The position numbers and the translations under genes are program-made. Below, one piece after another: positions 20,901 through 26,714 of a DNA stretch of 64,000 nucleotides. This DNA comes from Pycnopodia helianthoides (lineage: Eukaryota > Echinodermata > Asteroidea > Forcipulatida > Asteriidae), in NCBI GenBank assembly GCA_032158295.1, contig CM063250.1, positions 2,487,501 to 2,551,500 of the forward strand, written 5' to 3'. The notes beneath the pieces were generated by a model. The model was not told where the DNA came from and made no database searches. It saw nothing but the letters and a program-made list of their open reading frames with translations. The number at the start of each line of letters is the position of its first letter. The first letter of the stretch is position 1.

Positions 20901-21006
20901 TTTAGAAGAGAAAAAGGATTTACTCGACGACACGGAAACGATGGAAGACGATACAAGATCCTTGGGTCTCGGAGAGGACGACGAGAAAGCCGCTATACTT
21001 AGATGA
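1..21006 (+). CDS. lrp1: LRP1-like endocytic receptor, C-terminal part (multi-exon, 5' end outside window)
   Basis: LRP1 is a giant type I membrane receptor of the LDL-receptor family that binds and internalises many ligands (proteases with inhibitors, lipoproteins, matrix proteins) and signals through its tail. Exons listed separately join with consistent phases from 1461 to 21006 and give 750 residues plus stop. Order seen: EGF ending in a calcium-binding EGF (DIDEC), a furin-type site (RTRKRRQSG), a YWTD propeller ([28 protein letters not shown]), an EGF, a run of Cys-rich EGF repeats, a linker, a hydrophobic helix (exon 13858-13939) and a tail with [12 protein letters not shown] and a dileucine. 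The same order and many identical motifs (SVRIDA versus VRIDA, IDVFEDYIYG versus [24 protein letters not shown] versus EEKKDLL) occur in vertebrate LRP1 as I remember it, so orthology to LRP1 rather than LRP2 is likely. The first two exon fragments (before 1461) are less certain. Confidence 0.92.
484..529 (+). CDS. lrp1: LRP1: EGF half-module ([15 protein letters not shown])
   Basis: The second half of an EGF repeat ends at a GTAAGT donor (530), phase 1, and joins to DIDEC in the next exon. The start is unsure. The CAG at 481-483 has a good pyrimidine tract but is out of phase with the 1-22 exon. An AAG ending near 464 would be in phase but has a poor tract and leaves the EGF short of cysteines. 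An exon with the first cysteines may be missing between 23 and 483. Confidence 0.65.
530..1460. other. LRP1 intron with SINE and MITE fragments
   Basis: A tRNA-like B box in minus orientation (GGATTCGAACC near 883), a minus-strand SINE fragment (970-1183) and part of the AGGTAGGGT-type MITE (1183-1395). No exon was seen. Confidence 0.7.
1461..1595 (+). CDS. lrp1: LRP1: calcium-binding EGF exon (DIDEC)
   Basis: Acceptor TTTGCAG and donor GTGAGT enclose 135 nt in phase 1-1. It encodes [18 protein letters not shown] through to FFCKAEG, a complete six-cysteine EGF with the D-x-D/N-E calcium-binding start. Vertebrate LRP1 has DINECLRFGTCSQLC and CKAEG at the same place, just before the last propeller. 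Confidence 0.95.
1596..2396. other. LRP1 intron, mostly AT-rich
   Basis: A T/G homopolymer junction at 1853-1880 and a tRNA-like repeat fragment at 2160-2275. Nothing else was seen. Confidence 0.7.
2397..2638 (+). CDS. lrp1: LRP1: start of the last propeller with furin-type cleavage site
   Basis: Acceptor TTTTCCCAG and donor GTAAGT enclose 242 nt in phase 1-0. It encodes [34 protein letters not shown] and the basic site RTRKRRQSG. In vertebrate LRP1 the furin site that splits the 515-kDa and 85-kDa chains (NRHRRQ) sits in this same spacer after the VRIDA strand, so the proprotein is probably cut here in the trans-Golgi. Confidence 0.95.
2948..3126 (+). CDS. lrp1: LRP1: YWTD propeller blade
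   Basis: Acceptor TTTTTCAG and donor GTATGA enclose 179 nt in phase 0-2. It encodes [33 protein letters not shown] and [12 protein letters not shown]. This is a typical LDLR class B blade ([14 protein letters not shown]), close to the vertebrate LRP1 PRGIAIDW and VYWTDSG blade. Confidence 0.95.
3127..4204. other. LRP1 intron with dispersed repeat fragments
   Basis: Sequence around 3410-3450 recurs near 9420-9500; 3880-3990 (the AAGTGCCCTTTGCGAAATG block) recurs inverted near 63085-63135. No exon was seen. Confidence 0.55.
4205..4428 (+). CDS. lrp1: LRP1: two YWTD propeller blades
   Basis: The acceptor is CCGTAG and the donor GTAACT; 224 nt, phase 2-1. It encodes [20 protein letters not shown] and [19 protein letters not shown] up to [13 protein letters not shown]. 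The pyrimidine tract before the acceptor is weak, but both flanking phases match and the WPTGLAVDY-type motif is diagnostic. Confidence 0.94.
4448..4845. mobile_element. TTAA-flanked MITE with perfect 25-bp terminal inverted repeats
   Basis: The ends are exact inverted copies starting TTTAAAGGAACATTACAG, with TTAA at both borders, as in piggyBac-type insertions. The interior has palindromic arms. Related copies lie at 22812-23176, 56382-56739 and 57523-57885. Confidence 0.85.
4960..5120. repeat. 160-bp imperfect palindrome with paired GTCGAAACGTC ends
   Basis: The left arm reads GGCCTGACGTTTCGACCC and continues with AGAGTCTTTCTTGAA; the right arm mirrors it (GAGAAAGAATC, GGGTCGAAACGTCAG), with AGGTATACT and AGTATACCTG near the centre. 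One arm recurs alone at 50549-50586 and, decayed, at 56320-56360. It belongs to the hammerhead-like group described in the findings. Confidence 0.8.
5264..5455 (+). CDS. lrp1: LRP1: last propeller blade
   Basis: Acceptor GTCGACAG and donor GTAAGT enclose 192 nt in phase 1-1. It encodes [48 protein letters not shown]. It matches the vertebrate LRP1 run IDVFEDYIYG, KIHKFG and HASDVVLYHQHKQ, which closes the propeller. Confidence 0.95.
5456..6522. other. LRP1 intron with G-runs, SINE remnant and MITE
   Basis: Poly-G blocks at 5560-5595, a plus-strand fragment of the second SINE family (5795-6000), a short GGTCGCA triplication (6195-6220) and a palindromic element at 6262-6497 whose arms hold GCCATCTTTACGGGCA. 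Confidence 0.65.
6262..6497. mobile_element. MITE-like palindromic element (CCATCTTTACGGGC arms)
   Basis: The arms are inverted (GCCATCTTTACGGGCA and TGCCCGTAAAGATGGC). A related copy lies at 21678-21920 in the LRP1 3' region. Confidence 0.6.
6523..6669 (+). CDS. lrp1: LRP1: EGF after the propeller plus Pro-rich linker
   Basis: Acceptor CCTGTAG and donor GTGAGT enclose 147 nt in phase 1-1. It encodes [36 protein letters not shown] and a linker PSTPTPP. Vertebrate LRP1 has a matching EGF (NPCDRKKC) and a similar Pro-rich linker (PSPTPPP). Confidence 0.94.
6670..7447. other. LRP1 intron with palindromic and C-rich repeats
   Basis: A palindromic repeat of the GGCTACGGCTA type (6735-6870), a C/A-only tract (6898-6945) and a tRNA-like minus-strand segment (7262-7330, B box GGGTTCGAATCCCAC). 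No exon was seen. Confidence 0.65.
7448..7520 (+). CDS. lrp1: LRP1: small EGF exon
   Basis: Acceptor CTTTACAG and donor GTAAGT enclose 73 nt in phase 1-2. It encodes [20 protein letters not shown], then PKCK, the first half of an EGF that is completed in the next exon ([10 protein letters not shown]). Confidence 0.92.
7521..8260. other. LRP1 intron with SINE fragment and LINE-type tail
   Basis: A minus-strand SINE fragment (7575-7755) and a 3' tail of LINE/SINE type (8093-8175: GCGCTTTATGAGTATTC then ATT repeats). Confidence 0.6.
8261..8476 (+). CDS. lrp1: LRP1: tandem EGF repeats
   Basis: Acceptor CTACCCAG and donor GTAAGT enclose 216 nt in phase 2-2. Cysteine spacing gives the end of one EGF ([15 protein letters not shown]), a full one ([20 protein letters not shown]) and the start of another ([11 protein letters not shown]). 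Motifs NGGTC and GDRC are typical of the membrane-proximal LRP1 EGF repeats. Confidence 0.94.
8565..8914. repeat. 17-bp minisatellite (CCCAGGCCTGGAAGCCA), about 20 copies
   Basis: A nearly perfect tandem array in an LRP1 intron. The flanks (GGGGGAA on the left, TTTTTTCAGGAATTTTC on the right) match 12635-12675, where the same segment exists with a single unit. Open frames across it are repeat translations, not genes. Confidence 0.97.
9140..9243. repeat. Palindromic dispersed repeat (GGCGGCTACGGCTATGGCT arms)
   Basis: The arms TTGGCGGCTACGGCTATGG and CCGTAGCCGTAGCCGCCAA are inverted around about 60 nt. Family members lie at 6735-6870, 15380-15495 and 28420-28530. It is a short non-autonomous element. 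Confidence 0.8.
9550..9773 (+). CDS. lrp1: LRP1: tandem EGF repeats
   Basis: Acceptor CAAACAG and donor GTAAGC enclose 224 nt in phase 2-1. It encodes [46 protein letters not shown] and [16 protein letters not shown]. Vertebrate LRP1 has [12 protein letters not shown] in the same series. Confidence 0.94.
9845..11148. repeat. 14-bp minisatellite (CACCGTGTGCATAC type), over 90 copies
   Basis: The array is about 1.3 kb, with variants ATAACACCGTGTGT, CATCACACCGTGTG and GGATCACACCGTGT grouped in blocks. It lies inside a dispersed repeat: GCGGTAACACCATGTGTAT on the left and CTACTTTGCTGTGTAGATT on the right are adjacent, unexpanded, at 46168-46210. Long His/Cys/Val frames across it are artefacts. 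Confidence 0.97.
11414..11540 (+). CDS. lrp1: LRP1: last EGF exon; its 3' end is amplified downstream
   Basis: The acceptor follows a long T/C tract (CCCCCAG); the donor is GTAAGT at 11541. It is 127 nt in phase 1-2 and encodes [20 protein letters not shown] and [18 protein letters not shown]. The last ~30 nt of this exon plus the first ~14 nt of the intron form the unit of the 44-bp tandem array that begins at the donor. Confidence 0.9.
11541..12508. repeat. 44-bp minisatellite: 22 copies of an exon end plus its splice donor
   Basis: Units begin at 11541 and recur every 44 bp to 12465 without a single length change. Each holds GTAAGTACCCACTCATTACAG and ends in a variant of GGAACCGTATGCGT. 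All 22 keep GTAAGT, and all keep an AG that could act as an acceptor, so each unit looks like a 23-nt exon flanked by splice sites. Confidence 0.97.
12721..12803 (+). CDS. lrp1: LRP1: juxtamembrane linker exon
   Basis: Acceptor TTTGGCAG and donor GTACAG enclose 83 nt in phase 2-1. It encodes [20 protein letters not shown] and NAANKSK, without cysteines, between the last EGF and the membrane helix. The phase fits both neighbours. The sequence itself is not conserved enough to be recognised alone. Confidence 0.82.
12938..13665. repeat. CCCA/CCAAC-rich simple array, 0.73 kb
   Basis: The plus strand is almost only C and A with rare G and T (CAACCCACCCACTCAACC-type units). The minus strand has hundreds of GGGT/GGTTG runs, a strong G-quadruplex candidate. 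Pro/Thr/Gln-rich or Gly/Trp-rich frames across it are artefacts. Confidence 0.95.
13705..13800 (+). mobile_element. Fragment of the GCGGTAACACC dispersed element
   Basis: GTTTGCGGTAGCCGTTAACATCG, then CTACTTTGCTGTGTAGATT and GAGAACTTGTCTTGCT, as at 11150-11215 and 46158-46260. It lies just upstream of the transmembrane exon. Confidence 0.75.
13858..13939 (+). CDS. lrp1: LRP1: transmembrane helix exon
   Basis: Acceptor GATTTTCAG and donor GTAAGT enclose 82 nt in phase 1-2. It encodes about 23 hydrophobic residues ([20 protein letters not shown]) followed by the stop-transfer VRYKRK, like the vertebrate helix ending in WYKRR. Confidence 0.95.
14491..14674. mobile_element. MITE of the GGGCCCAATTTCATAGAGCT family
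   Basis: The interior CAGGATACCAGCCACAGATG and GGCTGGTAACCTTATTCTGG and the end GCATGAAATGGGGCCCC match 28195-28358, 29347-29537, 48597-48773 and fragments at 21290, 25360 and 11300. Confidence 0.75.
14723..14873 (+). CDS. lrp1: LRP1: proximal cytoplasmic tail with NPTF motif
   Basis: Acceptor TCCCTCCAG and donor GTATTG enclose 151 nt in phase 2-0. It encodes [32 protein letters not shown] and [12 protein letters not shown]. It matches the vertebrate VEIGNPTYKMYEGGEPDD, but the NPxY tyrosine is phenylalanine here; a tyrosine follows two residues later. It ends in phase 0, so either of two downstream terminal exons can follow. Confidence 0.95.
14874..17961. other. Long LRP1 intron before the alternative last exon
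   Basis: A palindromic repeat at 15380-15495, a (TCTG)n tract near 16418-16440, an element with inverted ends CTTTTCACACTAC / GTGTGAAAGGG (16573-16841) and a (TC)n tract (17885-17927) that forms the pyrimidine tract of the alternative acceptor. No other exon was recognised. Confidence 0.6.
17962..18042 (+). CDS. lrp1: LRP1: candidate alternative terminal exon (26 residues and stop)
   Basis: After a long CT tract and the acceptor CATTTTAG at 17961, an open frame in the required phase 0 encodes [20 protein letters not shown] then MLDSSI and TAA. The run NF-x-x-x-TPTY resembles the NFSNPMY start of the normal last exon, with TPTY instead of NPMY; it lacks the YESL and dileucine signals. A canonical AATAAA (20199) lies 2.2 kb downstream, before the normal last exon. 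This is inferred from splice signals, phase and composition only. Confidence 0.6.
   Translation, partial: RNFNIFTPTYRRLSDANIDIMLDSSI
18650..18930 (-). mobile_element. tRNA-Leu-derived SINE fragment, minus strand
   Basis: GTGCTGTGGCGCAATCTGCA, then AGCAATAATGGTTAATTGC and CAGTCTGCTGATCAG. In the putative alternative 3' UTR of LRP1. Confidence 0.8.
19184..19590 (+). mobile_element. Full-length tRNA-Leu-derived SINE
   Basis: The head GTGGCCGAGCGGATAAGAGC, GGACTCAAGCTC and the B box GGTTCGAGTCCC resemble a tRNA-Leu with CAA anticodon. The body contains CCATTATTGCTGCGTCCTT and GCGCCACAGCACCTTG. The tail GAGCGCTATATAAGAAGCC resembles the LINE tail at 27615. It is a pseudo-tRNA, not a tRNA gene: the acceptor stem does not close. 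Confidence 0.9.
20199..20204 (+). promoter_or_regulatory. Poly(A) signal AATAAA for the alternative LRP1 end
   Basis: A canonical hexamer followed by a GT/T-rich stretch (GGCGTTTATGTTGATC). It lies 2.2 kb after the alternative stop and 0.6 kb before the normal last exon, where a poly(A) site is needed only if the alternative exon is used. Confidence 0.5.
20351..20449. repeat. 99-bp hairpin-forming inverted repeat
   Basis: Arms of about 36 nt starting AGATGATAGAGGGC are nearly perfect inverted copies separated by about 26 nt. It sits between the alternative poly(A) site and the normal last LRP1 exon. Adjacent sequence 20525-20610 is a copy of 44829-44950 in inverse orientation, so this is probably part of a dispersed element. 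Confidence 0.85.
20830..21006 (+). CDS. lrp1: LRP1: terminal exon with NPMY/YESL and dileucine
   Basis: Acceptor TTTTTTACAG, phase 0, 58 residues and TGA. It encodes [36 protein letters not shown], ending EKAAILR. The distal NPxY, the overlapping YxxL endocytosis signal and the dileucine of vertebrate LRP1 (NFTNPVYATLY, DEKRELL) are all kept, so adaptor binding and clathrin endocytosis should be conserved. Confidence 0.95.
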   Translation, partial: TTNFSNPMYESLYADRQSTGSEISLEEKKDLLDDTETMEDDTRSLGLGEDDEKAAILR

Positions 21007-22031
21007 GAGTAAGGGTAAAACAATCCAGTCAACAAAAAAGTCCCGGAAATGTCAGGAAACAGTTGAGGGACTTTTGAAAAGTGTAGCCGCTAAACTGATC
21101 GCTGAAATCATTTTTCCGTTTATGACCTACATGACAACTTGTCATGTCCACCATGTAAATATCAACGATTGCATTATTTGAAGACAGAGTTGTGGTTCTT
21201 TTTTTGTAAAGTAACAGTACTTGTAATATTAAATTTTTCTAGTGTAAGCCTAGGTGAAGAAGCTGCAGTCTGCTGCCAATCTCCAAAGAACCCAATTTCA
21301 TAAATATGCTAAGCGGGGATAAATCATGCTTAGCAGTGCTGGTAAGCCGGCCAAAATGTCAGTTAATGTACCATGCTTACTTGCGCCTGGTTCCTCGCTC
21401 TTTTTCTTAGCACATAAATATAAATTTCTAACGACATTCTATGATTAATGGTGATGAAACTTGGGTCCAGTTCTGTTTGTTACGCCACACAGGTTCTGCT
21501 ATATAGATGGTTACCCTCATGCCAATTTTATTTCCTTCAGAGAAACACTCTGTTAGGGTTGAAGTATCAGGCCATTAACTATTGTTTGCATTATATTAAA
21601 GGTCCTTTTGGTTGGTACGCAGTTTGCAACAACTTATTCTATTTTTTCTTCTGGTTTTTAAAAAAATTCATTGCTAGCACAATAGACAGTTCCGAATCTA
21701 CGCCATCTTTACAGGCAATTCAGGTTTGAGCTGTGTCAAGCATTCTTATTTTGCATCACAGCCAAGTGGTTCACCGGACCTTTCATGCAAGGAATTTGAT
21801 AGAACTCTCGCTTGTCACACACGGTATTTACACATAATGCAAAATTGTGCGCTAAAAAAGAGTATATTAATGCCGGTAAAGATGGCCGACTTCATTGTGT
21901 GACGTCAAGTGAGAACTATTTATACAAGCTCGCAAACAAATTTGATATTATTAGGCTACCTTGATCTCTAGATGGTTTCTTTTTCCCCACTTGTGTTTGG
22001 TGTACTAACCTTTTTTCTTTTTCTTTCTCTT

Positions 22032-22039
22032 TGTAAATA
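22032..22039 (+). promoter_or_regulatory. Pumilio-type element TGTAAATA
   Basis: Exact match to the UGUANAUA consensus bound by PUF proteins, in the LRP1 3' UTR region. Further matches lie at 25137-25144 and 25584-25591. Such octamers also occur by chance in AT-rich DNA. Confidence 0.35.
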
Positions 22040-22811
22040 TTAACTGTCAACACAAAGGTGGGACCTTTTTGTTTTCTTGGCCTGTCAACTTGGAACTAAT
22101 CAAGTTGAAGAGTGTATTTTGGGATTTGTTACTCGTGGTAATGTCTGTGATTTAGCTTTTGTCTGGGCCCTGTTTCATGGGGCTGCTTGCCACGGAACTC
22201 TGCGCTTATGGTACCCTTTGAAGCGCCTACTTCTATGGGCCATAGGAGGGCGTAGCAGGGCGTAGCAGGGCTTAGCAGAGCGCAGCAGGGCATAAGCGCA
22301 GAATGCCATGGTAAGCAGGGGCATGAAACCGGGCTATGGTTGTGAATTGTCATGGAAACAACGAGTGATGGGTGCTAAACCCATGGACAGGGTTTTTCTT
22401 CCAGCTAATTTGAGAACGAAAAACAGTTATTTTTTATGCTTCTTATAACTTATATTTGTACTTTTATAACCATTTTAGTAAGAACTTTTAAAAAGGGGGC
22501 TACTGCCTTTTTTTGTTTTGTGCTCATGTATGCTAAGTAATGCAAATTTATTGGATATTTTGTCACTTCTGTTCAGGCTGTAGTTGTCTTGCTTGAAACA
22601 GTGAAAGAATAATAAGTAGCGTTTAACGTGATTCAACACAGTTGTCTGAAGCAAGCAATGTAGACTTGTTTAACACCTTTGGTTGTGAGTGAATGTAAAT
22701 ACAAGTCTATTAACACATGACATCATCGTGTCAGTGCAAGAATGGCGTATCTCCTAAAATAGGATTTACGCTAAGCGCGAGTTTGAAATTTTCAAAATGT
22801 TTGTATCTCGC

Positions 22812-23176
22812 TTAAAGGCACTGGACACGATTGGTAATTACTCAAAATAATTGTTAGCATAAAAACTTGCTTGGCAGGGCTGTTGATAGTATAAAACATT
22901 GTTAGAAACAGCTCCCTCTGAAGTAACGTAGTTTTTGAAAAAGAAGTAATTTCTCAGTAAAATATTTGAATTGATTTTGAGACCTCACGCGTGAGGTCTC
23001 GAAATCAAGCATCTGAAAGCACACAACTTCGTGTTTTTTCTTCCATTATTATCTCGCAACTTCGATGACCAATTGAGTTCAAATTTTCACAGGTTTGTTA
23101 TTTTGTGCATGTGTTTAGATACACCAAGTGAGAAGACTGGTCTTTGACAATTACCAAAGGTGTCTAGTGTCTTTAA
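22812..23176. mobile_element. TTAA-flanked MITE
   Basis: The ends are TTAAAGGCACTGGACAC and its near inverse GTGTCTAGTGTCTTTAA. The centre is the palindrome GACCTCACGCGTGAGGTC. Confidence 0.85.
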
Positions 23177-23479
23177 AATAGCTTGAATGTACACAGAGAA
23201 CAAGTAAGGGCTGATATACAACGGTTTTGTTTGCAGCATTTTCGTGCGAGATACAATGCTTTTGCAAAATTGAGATGAGACGTTTTTGCAAAATTGAGAT
23301 AAGACATTTTTGCCCTGATGTGACAAAATGACATTGGAAAGTTCAAAGTGACAGCGAGAATGTATTCAATTTTTGTACACTGTCTGGTTGGTTCAGACAC
23401 ATATCAGATGTCAGTTCAAGTTTTCTTTAAAAAAATGGGTTCAGTTGCAAACATGTACACATGGAAACTTCAGTTCGAA

Positions 23480-23810
23480 CTATGTCTGTGTAAGTAGGAT
23501 TGGAAACTTTGCATGGCGAAGAAACAATCAAGTAAGGTTTGTGTAACACACCCGCATGATTCTCTGTTACGAGTTGTGGTGAATCTGAAAAGAATTGGGT
23601 GGTGTAACACCTCAATGTTCGATCAGTCTGCTCTGAAGACGGTCAGATCATGAAGACGATCAGAGCAGACTGATCGAAACGTTTAGTTGTTACATCACCG
23701 GTTCCTTTTCAGAACCACCACAACTCACAAGAGAGATTTCATGTACATTGTGTTACTGCAAATCTTACTAGATTGTCTGTGTGTATCACAAGTGAAATGC
23801 AAGATGAAAC
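23480..23810. mobile_element. Two hammerhead-like elements head to head (300-bp inverted repeat)
   Basis: The right half reads GATCAG-AGCAGA-CTGATC-GAAACG, then ACATCACCGGTTCC, AACCACCACAACTCA, GATTTCATGTACATTGTGTT. The left half is its inverse (GAGTTGTGGTGAATC, GTGTAACACC, CGATCAGTCTGCTCTG). Single copies lie at 59345-59463 and 60800-60960. Confidence 0.8.
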
Positions 23811-24420
23811 AAAAGTGTTTCTTCAAAAGTCTGAAATTGTTCCGGAATTCCATCATGCATTGTAGTGCACAATGTGTAAAAATTGAAAGCAAAGCACATA
23901 ATTCCATGTATCCTTTTACAGCGCATTGGGGGTCTTGCCATGGACGGAATGCACTTTACTATTATAAAAAAAAATAAAAAAACTAAGTCCATTGCTCAGC
24001 GTGTGTTTTCATTTTAAAGGATTGTGCACTACGCATGACGCACAACGCATGACGGACACATTGATTTCTGGCGTAAGAAGCAATAGCGTCTACTTTACAG
24101 TCACTGTGCTTAGAAATCCTGCCAAACTTTTTGTAAACTTGATTTGACCTTACACATATTTTGCCATGAGCACCTACAGTTGTTTTTTTTTAACAAGTTG
24201 TCCATTAACATTGGCTGCTGATCAAAGTTACTTAAAATTTGATGAAAATGTTTCTCCAAAGTGCAAGAATTTATAACCTAGGGAAATTCTAAAATGTTCA
24301 AATATCAATATTAGTTGGAAAATGTCAAATTTCATATTTTTGAGTACTTGACCACTGAGGAAGTGTATGAAAAGTACTTTTGATAAAAACTTGATTTGTA
24401 CAAATTAATGCTTAAAATGT

Positions 24421-24426
24421 AATAAA
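24421..24426 (+). promoter_or_regulatory. Poly(A) signal AATAAA, candidate for LRP1
   Basis: A canonical hexamer in the AT-rich 3' region, about 3.4 kb after the LRP1 stop. Confidence 0.4.
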
Positions 24427-24638
24427 TTTACTTAAAAGTAAATAATGACTTGTAAATTGTTTTATTCTATGTTGTAATATGTGGTGCATGACAAAAAGTG
24501 AATCAAACAAAAAATTACTTTAAAAAACAAAAAAGAACTACAATGGGGCTGTCTTGTTTGGCATTTAGTGGTGTATTGTTCTCTTGATTGTGATGCAGGG
24601 ATAACATGCCTCCATTCTTGTTCTCAGTTTGATTTGCA

Positions 24639-24644
24639 AATAAA
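24639..24644 (+). promoter_or_regulatory. Poly(A) signal AATAAA, candidate for LRP1
   Basis: A canonical hexamer followed within 20-30 nt by a G/T-rich stretch (GGAGGTTGTTGAG), the usual arrangement for a cleavage site. It is the best-looking of the LRP1 candidates. Confidence 0.5.
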
Positions 24645-25968
24645 GGCTACATTACGGAGGTTGTTGAGATTTAGAAGAAAACAAAATTTTGTTTTTTTAT
24701 TGATGGGTTTTGTGAAAAAAAATGTATAATTATGTGGGACAATGGCGGAATGGGATTTTTTTTAAGTGTTGACATTTTATTTATTTATTTTTTGTTATTT
24801 TTACCATTACTATTGTTACCTTTTTTCTTCTTTTTCTTACATTTTTCTTTCTTCATTTAAAAAAAATATTTATTTACTTATTATTACCTTATTATTATTA
24901 TTGTTGTTATTGACAAGTTTTTATTTGATGATTTATTTATTTCATGTTATTTTATTTGTTTGGTTTTGAGGGAGGAACTTGGTGGCCTCCAATAATAGTT
25001 GACACACCAACTCTTCAAACTTGGACCTGCTTGAGCAAGTCCCATAATCATAAAAAAAAGTTGGTTTTCATAGTTGTTCAAGACAGTTTCAATGTATCAG
25101 TGTTTTTCTTGAATTGTATAATTTATGTATATTTTATGTAAATATATACATATGTCTATTGTTATGTTTACTTGTGGACATTGTGCTGTTCTGAAATTGT
25201 GTATTATTCTGATATATTTCTCCATCTTGCATCTAACCCTCGCTGGAATACGCATCTCTCAAATGGCACCTTAAGTAGAAGTACATTTTGAAAAGGATAC
25301 CAAGAGATAAACTTTTTATATGGCGTCATTATTTCATAGCACCTTTAAATTAATCAGCGTAAAATCTTGCTAATTAGAAACAGACTACCAGCCAAATCAC
25401 TGTTTATTGCATATTTTTGCGACTGGTACTCTGCTAGTTTTTCACTAGTGTATACATTTGCTTAGCTGTACTTCCTGACAAGCGGCCATTTATGAAATTG
25501 GGCCAAGTTTGTCAACCAGGTTTTATGACTTAACTGCATTACCGTCCAAGATAAAACTTGATTTTCTTTTTCAGTCCTAATATTGTAAATACTTCGTTGG
25601 GTTTCTCCAAACATCGTCTGTTGAATGAGACAATGTGTTGGTGATTTACCGAGGGCCTTTATGAAATGTTGGCTTTGGCTTAGGCTTATGCTCTGGCTTA
25701 TGCTGTTGCTTATGCTCTATCAGCAGTTTTGATATTGTGTACTATCAGTCTCACAAAGGTGAATGGAGCCAATGGCTAAGCCATTGAAGAAATCAATTTC
25801 AGAAATGCCCCAAGGGTTTTGTGCTGATCTGTTCATAACTTTATATCGCTTTGTTTGTTATTTGGTGAATTGTCCTTGTTCCTCATTTTTAAAGGTGTCA
25901 GGGTATTAAATACTAGAGCATTGTAATTTTATTTTCTTACTTTGGAAGCATCTTCACTTGTTCTGGAA

Positions 25969-25974
25969 AATAAA
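25969..25974 (+). promoter_or_regulatory. Poly(A) signal AATAAA, distal candidate for LRP1
   Basis: A canonical hexamer followed by TTGCTGAACTGTATTTGCC. It would give a 5-kb UTR. It lies just before the telomere-like repeats. Confidence 0.4.
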
Positions 25975-26149
25975 CTAAAGTTGCTGAACTGTATTTGCCA
26001 TATTTTCGTTCAGGTGTCAATTTTGTCATTGGCTACATTTATTAAAAACAAATTAAATTTGTAACGGATTGTCTACATTAGTTAAGACAGTCAGTTAGAA
26101 AAAACACATTAATTTATGTCAGGTCTCCCTACACTATATAGTTGGGGTT

Positions 26150-26714
26150 TCCAACCCCCTAGCCTAATCCTTACCCTTGCCAATATAGTCAATCTCAATG
26201 AACCATTGCTAATGCTTACCCTAACCTAACCATAACCCTAACCTAACCATAACCCTAAACTTACCCTAACACTAACCCCAACACTACAGTCTTCATTTTC
26301 AGTGAGGGTTTCCAACTCATAGCTTTACCCTTACCCTTGCCAATATATTCAGTCCCAATGACCCAATGTTTATGCTTACCACTAACCCTAACCCTATCCC
26401 TAATTTTAACCCTTACCCTAACTCTAACCCTATTTCTAACCCTAACCCTATCCATAAGTTTAACCCTTACCCTTGTCAGTCCCAATGACCCAATGATTTG
26501 TCAGTAACCCACGCTTATGCTTACCACCAACCCTAACCCTAAGTGTGACAATAACCTTAACTGCGACATTAACCCTAACCTTGCCAACCCTGACGTCAAC
26601 CCAAACCCTAACCCAAACCCTAACCCTAGCCCCGACCCAATCCTTTCCTAGCCTTACCTTGACACGAACCCTTACCCCAACCTTGACACATACCCTAACC
26701 CCTTATACCCTAAT
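26150..26714. repeat. Degenerate telomere-like (TAACCC)n block, left of LINE
   Basis: Hundreds of bases of imperfect CCCTAA/CCTAAC repeats, with variants such as CCATAACCCTAACC and TGACACGAACCC. The C-rich strand is plus. Similar sequence resumes after the LINE at 27646. It is interstitial, not a chromosome end, because unique sequence follows on both sides. Confidence 0.85.

Larger units (their letters stand above)
21007..26000 (+). other. LRP1 3' UTR and downstream AT-rich region
   Basis: No coding exon is visible after the TGA. Poly(A) signals occur at 24421, 24639 and 25969 (a weak ATTAAA at 21228), so the UTR could be about 3.6 or 5 kb. The region includes MITE fragments (21290-21400, 21680-21920, 22812-23176, 25360-25504), the inverted hammerhead-like element (23480-23810), palindromic repeats (22180-22330, 25660-25800) and three Pumilio-type sites. 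Confidence 0.6.

Noticed and set aside
26545..26714. N-terminal extension of the reverse-transcriptase frame rich in Thr and Leu
   Set aside because: It is a read-through of the telomere-like repeats, not part of the LINE protein.
26150..26714. A chromosome end
   Set aside because: The TAACCC repeats are degenerate and are followed by a LINE, more repeats and a complete gene.
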